Source: Tectiglobus sp965247245 (GTDB taxonomy: Bacteria > Pseudomonadota > Alphaproteobacteria > Rhizobiales > Hyphomicrobiaceae). From it: 64,000 nt of DNA. Positions 1 through 8,684 of the stretch are shown here, in pieces; the stretch's first letter is position 1, and each line of letters begins with the position of its first letter. The notes under the pieces were generated by a model. It ran no database searches, was not told the origin of the DNA, and worked only from the letters and a program-made list of their open reading frames with translations. Position numbers and translations under genes: made by a program. The DNA is taken from positions 186,001-250,000 of the forward strand of contig CBDFGV010000003.1 in assembly GCA_965247245.1 (NCBI GenBank), read 5' to 3'.

Positions 1-72
1 TTGGCGGCGTTGGAATGCGCAGGCAAGTAGCGTCGCAAAGCTGAGGACTAAAATCTCCGGACGAGGCTGACC

Positions 73-525
73 ATGACTCCAGAACAGAAGCAAATCGTAA
101 GACAAACATGGGCATTGGTGGTTCCAATCGCAGATAATGCGGCGGATCTCTTCTATGACAGGCTGTTTATGCTGGATCCCGATCTGCGAACTCTTTTTCA
201 GGGCGTCGATCTTGCATCTCAGAAAAAGAAGTTGTTGCAAGCTTTGGCCATGACCGTGGCTAGCCTTGAGAACCTCGACAGTCTCGCCCCGCAACTCTCA
301 GAGCTTGGTCGGCGTCACGCGGGCTACGGTGTTGTCGACACGCACTATGAAACAGTTGGCGGTGCCTTGTTGTGGACATTAGAGCAAGGGCTTCAAGATG
401 CCTGGACTCCTAAAGCACAGGAAGCGTGGACCTCGGCCTATGGGATCGTGTCAGAAACGATGCTGATAGGAGCTCGCGAGGCAAGTCAGATGCATCACAT
501 ATCACCTCAATCTGCAGCTCAATAA
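73..525 (+). CDS. Single-domain bacterial globin
   Basis: Protein of 150 residues that fits the Vitreoscilla-type single-domain haemoglobin family, whose members bind haem and oxygen or detoxify nitric oxide in the cytoplasm. The proximal haem ligand is most likely His82 (motif RRHAGYG), Phe42 fits the conserved CD1 Phe, and Gln50 is a candidate distal residue, although the E-helix alignment is ambiguous. The segment HYETVGGALL matches the family's G-helix region. No reductase domain follows, so it is not a flavohaemoglobin. A DUF1330 gene starts 21 bp downstream on the same strand and is probably co-transcribed. Family call is firm; the exact role is not visible. Confidence 0.85.
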   Translation: MTPEQKQIVRQTWALVVPIADNAADLFYDRLFMLDPDLRTLFQGVDLASQKKKLLQALAMTVASLENLDSLAPQLSELGRRHAGYGVVDTHYETVGGALLWTLEQGLQDAWTPKAQEAWTSAYGIVSETMLIGAREASQMHHISPQSAAQ

Positions 526-546
526 AACCAAAGAGAAAGATAAATC

Positions 547-834
547 ATGCAGAAGGGATACTGGATCGTGAGAGTCTCAGTTTCAAATGCTGAGAACTAT
601 CCGGCTTATCTGGCAGCAGCGCGACCGGCGTTCGAGAAGTATGAGGCACGGTTCCTCGTGCGCGGCGGTCGTTACACAGCCAAGGAGGGTGTTGCGCGCG
701 ACCGCAATGTAGTTGTCGAGTTCAACGATTTTGACACCGCCATTGCGTGCTATCACTCGCCAGAATATCAGATGGCAAAGGCAATACGAGTGGCCAACGC
801 GGAAGCGGACTTTCTCATTGTAGAGGGGGCGTAA
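547..834 (+). CDS. DUF1330 family protein
   Basis: A 95-residue protein of the DUF1330 family, a small dimeric alpha/beta-barrel fold of unknown function. Typical features are the N-terminal KGYWIVRVSV strand, the GG(R)YTA turn near residues 40-45, and the segment SPEYQMAKAIR followed by a terminal FLIVEG strand. Length is normal for the family. It lies 21 bp after the globin gene and a strong hairpin follows at 906-930, so the two genes probably form a short operon. A link to globin function is only positional. Confidence 0.85.
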   Translation: MQKGYWIVRVSVSNAENYPAYLAAARPAFEKYEARFLVRGGRYTAKEGVARDRNVVVEFNDFDTAIACYHSPEYQMAKAIRVANAEADFLIVEGA

Positions 835-905
835 GTCTGGCGGCTGTTGTCCAAGGACCTTGGATCAAGTTGCGAGCTGGGACCGTCATCCAGCGTTAAG
901 CCTGT

Positions 906-930
906 GGTCCACGAGATTGTCTCGTGGACC
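906..930. terminator. Perfect hairpin after the globin operon
   Basis: An 11-bp perfect stem (GGTCCACGAGA / TCTCGTGGACC) with a 3-base loop sits about 70 bp after the DUF1330 stop. There is no T-run, so it may end transcription in a Rho-assisted way or stabilise the 3' end. The rest of 835-1144 shows nothing convincing. Confidence 0.45.
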
Positions 931-1144
931 GCCAACGCCGCATCTGATCAGCTCTGCTTTGGATCACTCAGTCGAATCTCGCTCGCGAGCACGACAAGGA
1001 TGACGATAACTAAGTAAGCTGCCCTCATGCGCTTACTTCCCGTACGAAAATATGGGCCACTCACAGGCATGCGCAAGACGTTGAGTATGTTGCGCAGTTC
1101 GCATTTTTCTCGTTGCTGCAGGAGCGCATGCTGGAGAGCACATC

Positions 1145-1639
1145 TTATTCTTTGATCGCAAGGTCTAAGGTAATGGCAATGCCAAGCACGATACTTGCCA
1201 CAGCCACTGCCGTTGCCAGAGGTAAGGGGGTGCCGAAGCCAATCGCGAAAAACAGCATCATGCAAAGACAACTGGTCGTTGTTGCAAGCAGGACCAGTTC
1301 CACTTTCGATTTTCTGCGCGCTCGGTAGCTCTTATATGCTCTATGTCCGAGTACATAGATAGCTGTTGGCGTTAAAGCTACGATTGTGGCGGCGATAAAA
1401 AGTGCTCCGTCAATCCCGAGAAGATCTTTGATTGCCATGCGCGGCAGCAGGCCGGATTTAGTTACGGCAACCAACACGACAAAAGCAACGAATGGGGCGA
1501 CTATTCCCAGGAAAATGGCGGGAACGATGCCCCTACGACCATCCAACATGTAGGCAATGACGAGCACAAAATACATTGGTGCCGCAAAAAATATGAGAAA
1601 TACTACAGGAACAAAAGCCGTCACAGTTCCTCCCTTCAA
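1145..1639 (-). CDS. Hypothetical membrane protein
   Basis: A 164-residue protein with four clear hydrophobic segments (about residues 7-28, 42-61, 77-96 and 115-157, the last long enough for two helices), separated by short basic loops such as YRARRKSK. I do not recognise a family. It is the only reading frame here with membrane-protein composition, and it is read away from the TPR gene. Function unknown; the reality of the gene is likely but not certain. Confidence 0.6.
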   Translation of the reverse strand: MKGGTVTAFVPVVFLIFFAAPMYFVLVIAYMLDGRRGIVPAIFLGIVAPFVAFVVLVAVTKSGLLPRMAIKDLLGIDGALFIAATIVALTPTAIYVLGHRAYKSYRARRKSKVELVLLATTTSCLCMMLFFAIGFGTPLPLATAVAVASIVLGIAITLDLAIKE

Positions 1640-1657
1640 TTGCGCTCTTGCCAGTCC

Positions 1658-1954
1658 TCAATTGTTCGAGATGATCACCGTGTCGATCGCGGTTTTCATG
1701 CCTTCCCATAGGATACGCGTATTCCGGGTCGCAGATGATCGCTGCCAAAGCAATCTCCAGTAATGCACATCCCTTGCCAGCGCTTTCGCTGTCAGGTGAT
1801 GCCGCACAAGTTGTCTTGTCGCTCGGCGCCATGGCCAAAAGGCGGCATAGTTGACAATGGCTAACGCTATTGGTGCCAGACCAGCCGTTGCATTTTGCTC
1901 AGGCTGTGCCAAGAATGGATTGTTATGTTGATTGGCTTGAAGCCGACATTCCAA
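1658..1954 (-). CDS. Possible small membrane-associated protein
   Basis: A frame of 98 residues starting with TTG, with one hydrophobic stretch (LAPIALAIVNYAAFW, about residues 26-41) followed by a basic segment (PWRRATRQLVRHHL). It lies just upstream of, and co-directional with, the membrane protein at 1145-1639 and diverges from the TPR gene. The ribosome binding site is weak and no family is recognised. It may instead be non-coding promoter DNA between divergent genes. Confidence 0.3.
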   Translation of the reverse strand: MECRLQANQHNNPFLAQPEQNATAGLAPIALAIVNYAAFWPWRRATRQLVRHHLTAKALARDVHYWRLLWQRSSATRNTRILWEGMKTAIDTVIISNN

Positions 1955-1985
1955 TTCTTCGGACGCGCAAACAGGAGAGCCAGAT

Positions 1986-3665
1986 TTGGAACCTTATTTT
2001 GCACTCGGCGATTACACGCGTTCCATTTCGACAAACTCTGAAGAAGCCGAAGTCTGGTTCAATCGTGGCCTAAAATGGTGTTATGCCTTCCATCACAAGG
2101 AAGCGCGCCGTTGCTTCCAAAAGACCGTTGAGCTCGATCCGGGCTGCGCCATGGGGTATTGGGGCATCGCCTACGCGACAGGTCCCTATTACAATATACC
2201 TTGGGCAAAAATGCCGCCGCATGCGCTCCCGCAGATAATCGCCACGACTTACGAGCAGTCCCGCAAGGCGGTTGAAATAGCGGCATCCGGAAATGCCACC
2301 CCCGTGGAGCAAGCCTTGTGCAAGGCCCTCACGCTGCGTTTTCAAGAAAGTGAGATCGACGACCCCGATATCCTCGCACAGTGGGACGATGACTACGCCG
2401 ATGCCATGCGGACAGTCTATCGGGAGTTCCCGGAGGACTATGATGTGTGTGCGCTGACGGCCGAAGCGCTTATGGTGCGGACACCGTGGCAGCTTTGGAA
2501 TCTACAGGACCGGGTTCCGGCCGATGGCACAGATACCGAAGAAGCCATCGAGATTATTGAATCCACTCAACAGCGCCTGGAAAAGAACGGCGATGTGCAA
2601 CATCCCGGCCTTTTACATTTCTATATTCACATCATGGAGATGTCGCCAGAACCCGAGCGCGCGCTGGAAGCCTCGGATAAATTGCGGCCGCTGTTGCCCG
2701 ACGCTGGCCATCTCATTCACATGCCGTCACACATCTATGTCCTGTGCGGTCAATATGAGAAAACGATCGCCTCAAACATCGAGGCTGCGGAGGCGGATAA
2801 GAAGTACCTCGCAGTGGATAGTGAGCTAGGCATTTACTATATCTACCTGCTCCACAATTTGCATTTCCAGCTCTACGGCGCATTGTTCTCGGGCCAGTTT
2901 GAACCGGCAATCCGAGCCGCGAACGAGATGGAAGCGACGGTCAAACCGGAATACCTGCGCGTCGACAACGCGTTTCTGGTGAACTACCTGGAAGCCTTCT
3001 ACGGAATGAAGGCACACGTCCTGGTCCGTTTCGGCAAGTGGCAGGAAATTCTCGATGCACCCTTACCAGAGGATCCAGAACTGTTCTGCGTCACCAATGC
3101 GTTCTGGCAGTATGCCAAAGGCATTGCGCATGCAGTATTGGGAAACATTGAAGAAGCACAGCAACAACAGAGCTTGCTGCAGAAGGCGGTCGCGGCACTG
3201 CCGGCCGAGCGCATTGTCTTTCAGAACGATAGTCGGGACATTCTTTCAGTAGCCGGGCCGATGTTGGCAGGTGAACTGGAATATCGGAAAGCGAATTACG
3301 ACGTTGCCTTCAGGCACCTGCGCGAAGCTGTCGAACTCTATGACACTCTCAACTATTCGGAGCCGTGGTCTTGGATGATGCCGCCGCGTCATGCATTAGG
3401 CGCGTTGCTGCTGGAGCAAGGTCATGTTGAAGAGGCGGCAAGTGTTTACCGCGCCGATCTAGGCCTCGACGACACGTTGGTGCGACCTTCACAGCATCCA
3501 AGCAATATCTGGAGCTTGCTGGGCTACGCGGAATGTTGCGAGCGTCTTGGCGATAGCAAAAGCCTAGAAGCAATACGCGCTCAGTTGGAAAAAGCGAAGC
3601 AGGTAGCCGACAGTTCAATCGATGTTTCTTGCTTTTGCCGGACGGCCCAAAAGTGTTGCGACTAA
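1986..3665 (+). CDS. Large TPR-repeat protein
   Basis: A 559-residue soluble protein starting at TTG (MEPYFALGDYTR). It is built of tetratricopeptide-like helical pairs: an early repeat (WFNRGLKWCYAFHHKEARRCF, given here in part) and later ones around residues 205-290, 380-460 and 490-545. The segment HLIHMPSHIYV is characteristic of a widespread family of bacterial TPR proteins annotated only by the repeat. No signal peptide or catalytic domain is seen, so a scaffold role is likely. The C-terminus is unusually Cys-rich (SCFCRTAQKCCD). Base composition here looks lower in GC than the metabolic genes further right. Confidence 0.8.
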   Translation: MEPYFALGDYTRSISTNSEEAEVWFNRGLKWCYAFHHKEARRCFQKTVELDPGCAMGYWGIAYATGPYYNIPWAKMPPHALPQIIATTYEQSRKAVEIAASGNATPVEQALCKALTLRFQESEIDDPDILAQWDDDYADAMRTVYREFPEDYDVCALTAEALMVRTPWQLWNLQDRVPADGTDTEEAIEIIESTQQRLEKNGDVQHPGLLHFYIHIMEMSPEPERALEASDKLRPLLPDAGHLIHMPSHIYVLCGQYEKTIASNIEAAEADKKYLAVDSELGIYYIYLLHNLHFQLYGALFSGQFEPAIRAANEMEATVKPEYLRVDNAFLVNYLEAFYGMKAHVLVRFGKWQEILDAPLPEDPELFCVTNAFWQYAKGIAHAVLGNIEEAQQQQSLLQKAVAALPAERIVFQNDSRDILSVAGPMLAGELEYRKANYDVAFRHLREAVELYDTLNYSEPWSWMMPPRHALGALLLEQGHVEEAASVYRADLGLDDTLVRPSQHPSNIWSLLGYAECCERLGDSKSLEAIRAQLEKAKQVADSSIDVSCFCRTAQKCCD

Positions 3666-3726
3666 CTTCTGACCGCAAGGTCGTCTCGGAAAAGCACTCA
3701 CATAGAGATTCGTCATGCCGCTAGTC

Positions 3727-3816
3727 TGGCGGAGAGAGAGGGATTCGAACCCTCGAGACGGTTTCCCGCCTACACGCGTTCCAGGCGTGCGCCTTCAACC
3801 ACTCGGCCACCTCTCC
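3727..3816 (-). tRNA. tRNA-Ser (anticodon GGA)
   Basis: Read on the minus strand, the sequence folds as a class II tRNA: acceptor stem GGAGAGG paired with TCTCTCC (one G-T wobble), anticodon stem CACGC/GCGTG with loop CTGGAAC (anticodon GGA), a long variable arm, T-arm GAGGG-TTCGAAT-CCCTC, discriminator G and an encoded CCA at 3727-3729. The extra arm and anticodon identify serine, reading UCC and UCU. Confidence 0.97.
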
Positions 3817-3905
3817 TTGTACGACGAACGCGCGAATATACCCATCGCGCGCGCGCATGCAAGAGGGTCCTTGTTTTCGTCGTCGTTCGCCGCTAAGCCA
3901 GCAGC

Positions 3906-4304
3906 ATGATCAAGCGCGCATTCTCAGCATTGTTCTCACTTATCTGGCGGGGCATTCGCGGCGTCGGATGGCTGGCCTGGGCGATCCTGCGCCCGGCCTT
4001 CCGATTTATCAGCGCGCTCATGCTGTTAGCGGCCGTGATGTTACTCACTTCCGACGTCACACGCTGGCAGGTCGGGGCCGATGGCCCGACGTTCTTCTCA
4101 TTAGCCGATCATGCCAAAACGCTTGCGCCTGCAACTTTTAAGGGTGTGGCGAATGCCATCGGTAACGGTATTCATCCCTACGCCTGGGATCCGATCATTC
4201 TGTCTGCGCTTGCCGTTCCGGCGTGGTTGTTTTTCGCTGTCTTGAGCGCGCTCACGGCCTTTGCGGCACGGGAACCAAAGCGGATCAACGTCTACATCAA
4301 CTGA
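3906..4304 (+). CDS. Hypothetical two-helix membrane protein
   Basis: A 132-residue protein with a basic N-terminus (MIKRAFSALFSLIWRGIRG), a hydrophobic segment near residues 20-48 and a second one near 97-122 (LSALAVPAWLFFAVLSALTAF), ending in a charged tail (REPKRINVYIN). The loop between is about 50 residues and probably periplasmic. I know no function for it. It stands alone between the tRNA-Ser and a convergent membrane protein gene. Confidence 0.65.
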   Translation: MIKRAFSALFSLIWRGIRGVGWLAWAILRPAFRFISALMLLAAVMLLTSDVTRWQVGADGPTFFSLADHAKTLAPATFKGVANAIGNGIHPYAWDPIILSALAVPAWLFFAVLSALTAFAAREPKRINVYIN

Positions 4305-4388
4305 TTGGCCTGTCCGATGGGCAGTCGTCCCGAGACGACCGATCCAATCGAAATCTAGAATCCTGGCTTTGATCTTCTGACTAGCGAT
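4305..4388. other. Convergent intergenic region with nested hairpin
   Basis: Between two converging genes the sequence can form an inner stem GTCGTC/GACGAC inside an outer GATTGG/CCAATC pair (about 4303-4350). It could act as a bidirectional terminator, but there is no T-run and the pairing is short. Confidence 0.3.
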
Positions 4389-5213
4389 CTACTGGCCGGC
4401 TCCGGCGCGGCCTTCGACAAACCCATTGCGTCCACGTTCACCGGAGTCGGAGTCGACGCGGACAACATCATTAAGCACGCCCAGAGCCAGCAAAATGACG
4501 AGCACGCTGATCAGCATCGTCAGGAATTTGTTGTGCTGTTTATTGAGCTTATCGATTTCCGGCGTGTCGCCGGACTCGGCCTGATTGGCAAGGCCAAACA
4601 TCCGGCGGTGAAACTCCTGCATGATGTTACCGCGGTCGATGATATCGACACCGGCCCGTGCCGCGACCTGGCGACCGATCGTTGGAAACGGGAATTTGGG
4701 GTCGTCGTCTTTCTCGTTGGTTCGGCCCAGTTGGATGCGTTCACCGCTCTTGGTGATAATTCGCACCGTCTGCATCATCATCGGTGCCATGGTGCCGCCA
4801 AAGATCTCACGCCGCGTCTCGATGGCTTCAATCTCATCGTAAGGCACGCGGCGGGATTCATATGACAGCCATGGAACGACACCGCCGCCGCCCGAAGGCA
4901 GTGTAAAAGACACGGCTTTTTCCCCGATTTCCACTTCGGAGCGCAAAGAGAAAATCAGCTCAAAGAGAATAAGCAGCATGACGACAGTGAACAAAAACGC
5001 CAGGATCATCAGCTGCCACGTATCCAGCCACAGCTGATTGCTGAGCCGTTGATACAGCATCATCGGCAGGCTGACATAGAACGGCAGGAGCAAAACAAAT
5101 GCGAAGCTGAAGAACGTTTTCCGGCCGGCGCCGCACTCATAATAGGTCTGCGTCGGCAAGCTGGGCTCGACGGCTGGCGTCGGTTCTGAAGCCGTTGTTA
5201 CCGTGTCCGCCAT
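4389..5213 (-). CDS. Hypothetical membrane protein with cytoplasmic PH-like region
   Basis: A 274-residue protein (start MADTVTTASEP, chosen because GGGAG lies about 9 bases upstream; an in-frame start 36 bases earlier lacks this). Two hydrophobic segments near residues 35-55 and 65-90 are followed by a soluble region of mixed beta character (residues about 95-200), with a third hydrophobic segment near the C-terminus (LTMLISVLVILLALGVL). The layout resembles bacterial membrane proteins with a PH-like domain, but no diagnostic motif is seen. Function unknown. Confidence 0.65.
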   Translation of the reverse strand: MADTVTTASEPTPAVEPSLPTQTYYECGAGRKTFFSFAFVLLLPFYVSLPMMLYQRLSNQLWLDTWQLMILAFLFTVVMLLILFELIFSLRSEVEIGEKAVSFTLPSGGGGVVPWLSYESRRVPYDEIEAIETRREIFGGTMAPMMMQTVRIITKSGERIQLGRTNEKDDDPKFPFPTIGRQVAARAGVDIIDRGNIMQEFHRRMFGLANQAESGDTPEIDKLNKQHNKFLTMLISVLVILLALGVLNDVVRVDSDSGERGRNGFVEGRAGAGQ

Positions 5214-5361
5214 AGTTTGATACTCCCGGTCGCAGGTCCTGCCACACATTCAAAATTCAATGTGCGCGATAATATCTCTCAATAGATTGAGCTAACAAGC
5301 ACTCTATGGCGTATTATTGTGGCAGGTGTTGCACGAACACGAGAGCGATGGAGCCAGCCCC

Positions 5362-6015
5362 ATGTTTTTCCGCAAAGCAGCCGAGATGCCCACTGCCGAG
5401 ACCGCCTTGCCAGGACGCGCCGAGCAGTTGCCCACCGCCGAGCGCCATTTCGTATTCGACCGCCCACTGAAGGGTCCGTTCCCTGATGGCATGGAAACCA
5501 TGGTCGTCGGCATGGGCTGTTTCTGGGGCGCTGAGCGCATGTTCTGGAACCTCGGACCGGAGAAGGTATGGACGACGGCGGTCGGCTATCTCGGGGGATT
5601 CACGCCGAATCCGACCTACGAGGAGGTCTGCACCGGACGCACCGGCCACAATGAGGTTGTCCTCGTCGTTTTTGATCCGGACCGGACGGGCTACGAAGAG
5701 CTGCTTAAAATCTTCTGGGAAGGGCATGACCCAACCCAGGGTATGCGTCAGGGCAACGATGTCGGCACGCAATACCGCTCCGGCGTCTACGTCACGTCGC
5801 CTGACCAGAAGACCGCCGCGGAAGCCACACGCAATGAGTTTCAGCGCGTCCTGTCGACCAACGGATACGGCCAGATCACCACTGAAATCGTGGATGCTGG
5901 ACCTTACTATTATGCGGAAGATTACCATCAGCAGTACCTGGCAAAGGTGCCGCACGGCTACTGCGGGCTTGGCGGCACCGGGCTGAGCTGCCCGGTCGGT
6001 CTCAAAACGGGCTGA
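5362..6015 (+). CDS. msrA: Peptide-methionine (S)-S-oxide reductase MsrA
   Basis: Reduces methionine-S-sulfoxide in proteins and as free amino acid, repairing oxidative damage with thioredoxin as reductant. The start at 5362 (MFFRKAAEMP) follows GGAG at a good distance. The catalytic motif GCFWG gives nucleophile Cys53, and two resolving cysteines lie in the C-terminal segment (Cys201 in GYCG and Cys210 in LSCP), the same arrangement as Cys198/Cys206 of E. coli MsrA. Length of 217 residues is normal for the long form. No signal peptide is present, so it acts in the cytoplasm. MsrB is not next to it. Confidence 0.96.
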   Translation: MFFRKAAEMPTAETALPGRAEQLPTAERHFVFDRPLKGPFPDGMETMVVGMGCFWGAERMFWNLGPEKVWTTAVGYLGGFTPNPTYEEVCTGRTGHNEVVLVVFDPDRTGYEELLKIFWEGHDPTQGMRQGNDVGTQYRSGVYVTSPDQKTAAEATRNEFQRVLSTNGYGQITTEIVDAGPYYYAEDYHQQYLAKVPHGYCGLGGTGLSCPVGLKTG

Positions 6016-6103
6016 TCTCTACTTCTCCATGGCAGCGAAGCCGAATTGGAGGAGGCGCGGTGCAATGCCTTCCCCAGGACCATAGCGAACTGAGGTACGG
6101 TGC

Positions 6104-6436
6104 ATGAAGATTCCTGAGCTCCCCTTCACCGTCACCGACTGGTCGGCGGTGGAGCCGACGGTGCATCCCGGCGAGACTGGCGAAGCGCTGTGGCGAACGC
6201 TCAACATCGGCGACATTCGCGTCCGTTACGTGGAATACTCACCAGGCTATCTTGCCGACCATTGGTGCGACCGTGGCCACATTCTTTATGTGTTGGAAGG
6301 TGAGCTTGAGAGTCAGCTGAAGGACGGCCGCAGTTACATCCTCAAGCCTGGCATGAGTTATCAGGTTTCAGACTTTGGCGATGCCGCTCATCGTTCCTAC
6401 ACCGAGACGGGCGTGAAGCTGTTCATTGTCGACTAG
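6104..6436 (+). CDS. Small cupin, DHCW-motif type
   Basis: A 110-residue single-domain cupin. The sequence has the beta-barrel pattern of the fold (VRYVEYSPGY, LYVLEGELES, YILKPGMSYQV) and a DHWC cluster at residues 52-55 followed by RGH, corresponding to the DHCW motif by which this small cupin family is named. Metal binding is plausible, but the usual full set of cupin histidines is not seen. It stands alone between msrA and metA. Enzymatic role unknown. Confidence 0.8.
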   Translation: MKIPELPFTVTDWSAVEPTVHPGETGEALWRTLNIGDIRVRYVEYSPGYLADHWCDRGHILYVLEGELESQLKDGRSYILKPGMSYQVSDFGDAAHRSYTETGVKLFIVD

Positions 6437-6537
6437 CAGCCGGGCGCCGCGAGACCGGCTCATACGAGCAGCAGCACTTCTTCGGCGCTGATGTCCAAAC
6501 CACAATCCCGCACTGGAGTAGGGCTGCAAGCCATACT

Positions 6538-7458
6538 TCAGCCTCGTCCAATGTCGGCCGCATTGAATGGCGTCGTCTGGTACGTGCAGTTGATCCAGTT
6601 GCCAAACAGAAGGAAGGCGTGGCTGCGCCATCGGTTCACTGGCTGCTGGGTGGGATCGTCATCCGGAAAGTAGCCTTGCGGTATCTTGATCGGGGTGCCG
6701 GCTTTGATGTCCCGGAAGTACTCATCGGCAAGCGTCGTCGAGTCGTACTCGATGTGGTTGAACATATAGAGCCGGTTGAAAGCCTTTTCTGCGAGTAAGC
6801 ACAGCCCAGTCTCGTCCGACTCCATCAAAACTTCCAAAGCCATCTCCGGGCGAATATCGCCGCGCCGCACCTCTGTCCAGCGCGAGACCGACACAGCAAA
6901 GTCATCGGAAAAGCCCGCGAGATAGGGCGACGCAGGATTGAGATTGCGATGCCGGTATACACCAAACACCTTTTCATCAAGCGTGTGTTTCGGGATTTGA
7001 TGGAAGTGCCACGCAGCGGCCATTGCACCCCAGCAGATCAAGAACGTGGAATGAACGTTGGTCTTGGTCCAGTCGAAGATGCGTGTCAGTTCATTCCAAT
7101 AGGTGACGTCATCAAAGGGAAGTGTCTCGATGGGCGCACCAGTTACGATAAAGCCGTCGAACTTACGATCCTTGATCTCTTCCCAGGTCTGATAAAAAGA
7201 AATCAGATGATCCTCGCTCGTATTCTTGGCCGTGTGGCCACCAATGCGAACAAGCGTGAGTTCGACCTGCAGTGGTGTCGAGCCAAGCAGCCGCGCAATT
7301 TGCGTTTCTGTGACGATCTTGTTGGGCATCAGATTGAGGAGCCCGACCTGGAGCGGTCGGATGTCCTGGCGTGTGGCCGTCGTTTCGTCCATGACCATCA
7401 CGCCTTCACTCGCAAGGATGGCGCGGCCAGGTAAGGCATCGGGAATTCTGATAGGCAT
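6538..7458 (-). CDS. metAA: Homoserine O-acyltransferase MetA, predicted acetyl-CoA dependent
   Basis: First committed step of methionine synthesis: activates homoserine by acylation. From the start MPIRIPDALPG (the usual MetA N-terminus) the protein has 306 residues and matches E. coli MetA numbering: nucleophile Cys142 (LICWGAMA), His235 and Glu237 (MFNHIEYDS). At position 111 (GAPIETLPF) there is Glu. From published MetA work, Glu111 goes with acetyl-CoA use and Gly111 with succinyl-CoA, so this enzyme should make O-acetylhomoserine. An in-frame ATG 15 bases upstream would add five residues. A SAM-II riboswitch about 85 bases upstream indicates feedback control by S-adenosylmethionine. Confidence 0.95.
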   Translation of the reverse strand: MPIRIPDALPGRAILASEGVMVMDETTATRQDIRPLQVGLLNLMPNKIVTETQIARLLGSTPLQVELTLVRIGGHTAKNTSEDHLISFYQTWEEIKDRKFDGFIVTGAPIETLPFDDVTYWNELTRIFDWTKTNVHSTFLICWGAMAAAWHFHQIPKHTLDEKVFGVYRHRNLNPASPYLAGFSDDFAVSVSRWTEVRRGDIRPEMALEVLMESDETGLCLLAEKAFNRLYMFNHIEYDSTTLADEYFRDIKAGTPIKIPQGYFPDDDPTQQPVNRWRSHAFLLFGNWINCTYQTTPFNAADIGRG

Positions 7459-7540
7459 CGGCGGTTCGCTCATCGCTCAGTAACAGACACCGGCTCGCGC
7501 AACTCGCTCAAAGGATCCGGGGCTTTGCTTCCGCCCTACG

Positions 7541-7600
7541 GCCTTTTAGCAAGTTGTTTTACGTGGCTGCAAGCCGGCCGGCCAAATCACCACGAACGCC
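7541..7600 (-). promoter_or_regulatory. SAM-II riboswitch
   Basis: On the minus strand this stretch contains the SAM-II signature: CGTGGTGATTTG, then a short GC-rich stem sequence, then CTTGCAGCCACG (pairing with CGTGGT), an A-rich stretch ACGTAAAACAA and the pseudoknot-forming tail CTTGCTAAAA. The order and spacing match known alphaproteobacterial metA leaders. Binding of S-adenosylmethionine would close the pseudoknot and mask translation signals, repressing metA. The remainder of 7474-7824 shows no further feature. Confidence 0.93.
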
Positions 7601-7824
7601 AAGGTTGTCGCAGACGGCCGCCGACGTCAATCCCATGTCGTGAACCTGTCACGGCGGTGAGTGAAGGGCATGGGGGTCAAGTCTGTGAAGACCAGAGCTA
7701 TACGCGCTCTCAAAAGCGTTTGCCGACTGGCATTGAGTTCACTGGCTTCTAGGCTCAATGAGTGAATTTGACCGTGCCCGATCCAAGCCCATCGCCGTAT
7801 CACTTGCTTTTTCCGCATGAAGCA

Positions 7825-8679
7825 TCACCCACTGGCCACGCTGCGGCGCACATGGCCGGCGAAGGCTTTGGCCACTTCGCTTGGCTCAGGCGTTTCGTAG
7901 AGATTGATGCGGAATAGGGGGAGTTTCGGCAACCGGCGCCCGGCGTCTACGATCTCCAGGCTCTCAGGTACGGAATGGCTAAGCAGCGGCGCAACTGCGA
8001 GATCCGATTCCAGTGTCGCCCGCACCGGTTCCATGTTGCTCACTTCGCAAACTGGCTGCCATTCCCGTTTCGCCTTTTTGAGTGCCGCGATGGCAACGGG
8101 ACGGAATACACAGGTGCCGGCTCCGAGTGAAACCGGAACCGGATCGCGCGTAAAGGCACGGCCGTTGCGTGCCCCGGTCCAAACCAGCCGATCGCTGCGC
8201 AGCGTTTCGCCGCCTTTGCCGCAACCCAACTCCGTTGTCAGCGCGACATCTAGTGTGCCGGATTTGAGCTGATCGAGAAGAACGATGGTGTCCTCACAAA
8301 CAAGCGTCACGCGGATGTTGGGATACGCCGCGCTGAAGCGGCGGAGAATGCCGGGCGTATAGCTCCCCATAATGTCATACGGCGCACCGAAGCGAACTTC
8401 GCCAGTAAAGATGGGTTCGCGCAACGTCATCATTAGACTGTCATTAGCCGCAACCAGATTGCGCGCTGGCGCAATGATCCGCTCGCCTTCGGCGGTCAGT
8501 ACCATGCGGCGGCCGGCACGCTGAAAGAGGGCATGCTCGGACAACTCTTCCAGACGGCGGATTTGCTGGCTGATGGCGCCTTGCGTGAGATTGAGCTGAC
8601 GGGCCGCCAAGGTCACGCTGCCGGTCTCCACCACAGCCAGGAAAGCACGCGCAACGGCAACATCGACGTTACGGATCAT
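7825..8679 (-). CDS. LysR-type transcriptional regulator
   Basis: A 284-residue LysR regulator. The N-terminal winged helix-turn-helix is clear at residues 8-65 (AFLAVVETGSVTLAARQL, then LTQGAISQQIRRLEE), followed by the inducer-binding domain (residues about 90-280; GEVRFGAPYDI is the usual first strand). It diverges from the DapA-like operon at 8778 across a 98-bp gap holding repeated ATTAG half-sites. By the general LysR rule it probably controls that operon, responding to a pathway metabolite. Confidence 0.92.
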   Translation of the reverse strand: MIRNVDVAVARAFLAVVETGSVTLAARQLNLTQGAISQQIRRLEELSEHALFQRAGRRMVLTAEGERIIAPARNLVAANDSLMMTLREPIFTGEVRFGAPYDIMGSYTPGILRRFSAAYPNIRVTLVCEDTIVLLDQLKSGTLDVALTTELGCGKGGETLRSDRLVWTGARNGRAFTRDPVPVSLGAGTCVFRPVAIAALKKAKREWQPVCEVSNMEPVRATLESDLAVAPLLSHSVPESLEIVDAGRRLPKLPLFRINLYETPEPSEVAKAFAGHVRRSVASG

Positions 8680-8684
8680 CTTCG

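Noticed and set aside
948..1328. Frames on both strands near 1 kb
   Set aside because: They overlap the membrane protein at 1145-1639 or the intergenic hairpin region, and have no protein-like pattern.
3727..3816. tRNA-Ser as a used phage attachment site
   Set aside because: No second copy of the tRNA 3' end and no integrase gene were seen in the window.
3715..3909. Plus-strand frame of 64 residues with RRERDSNPRDGF
   Set aside because: It is antisense to the tRNA-Ser; this peptide is a well-known false prediction over serine tRNA genes.
5314..5955. 213-residue frame antisense to msrA
   Set aside because: msrA has full catalytic motifs; the antisense frame is a GC-driven shadow.
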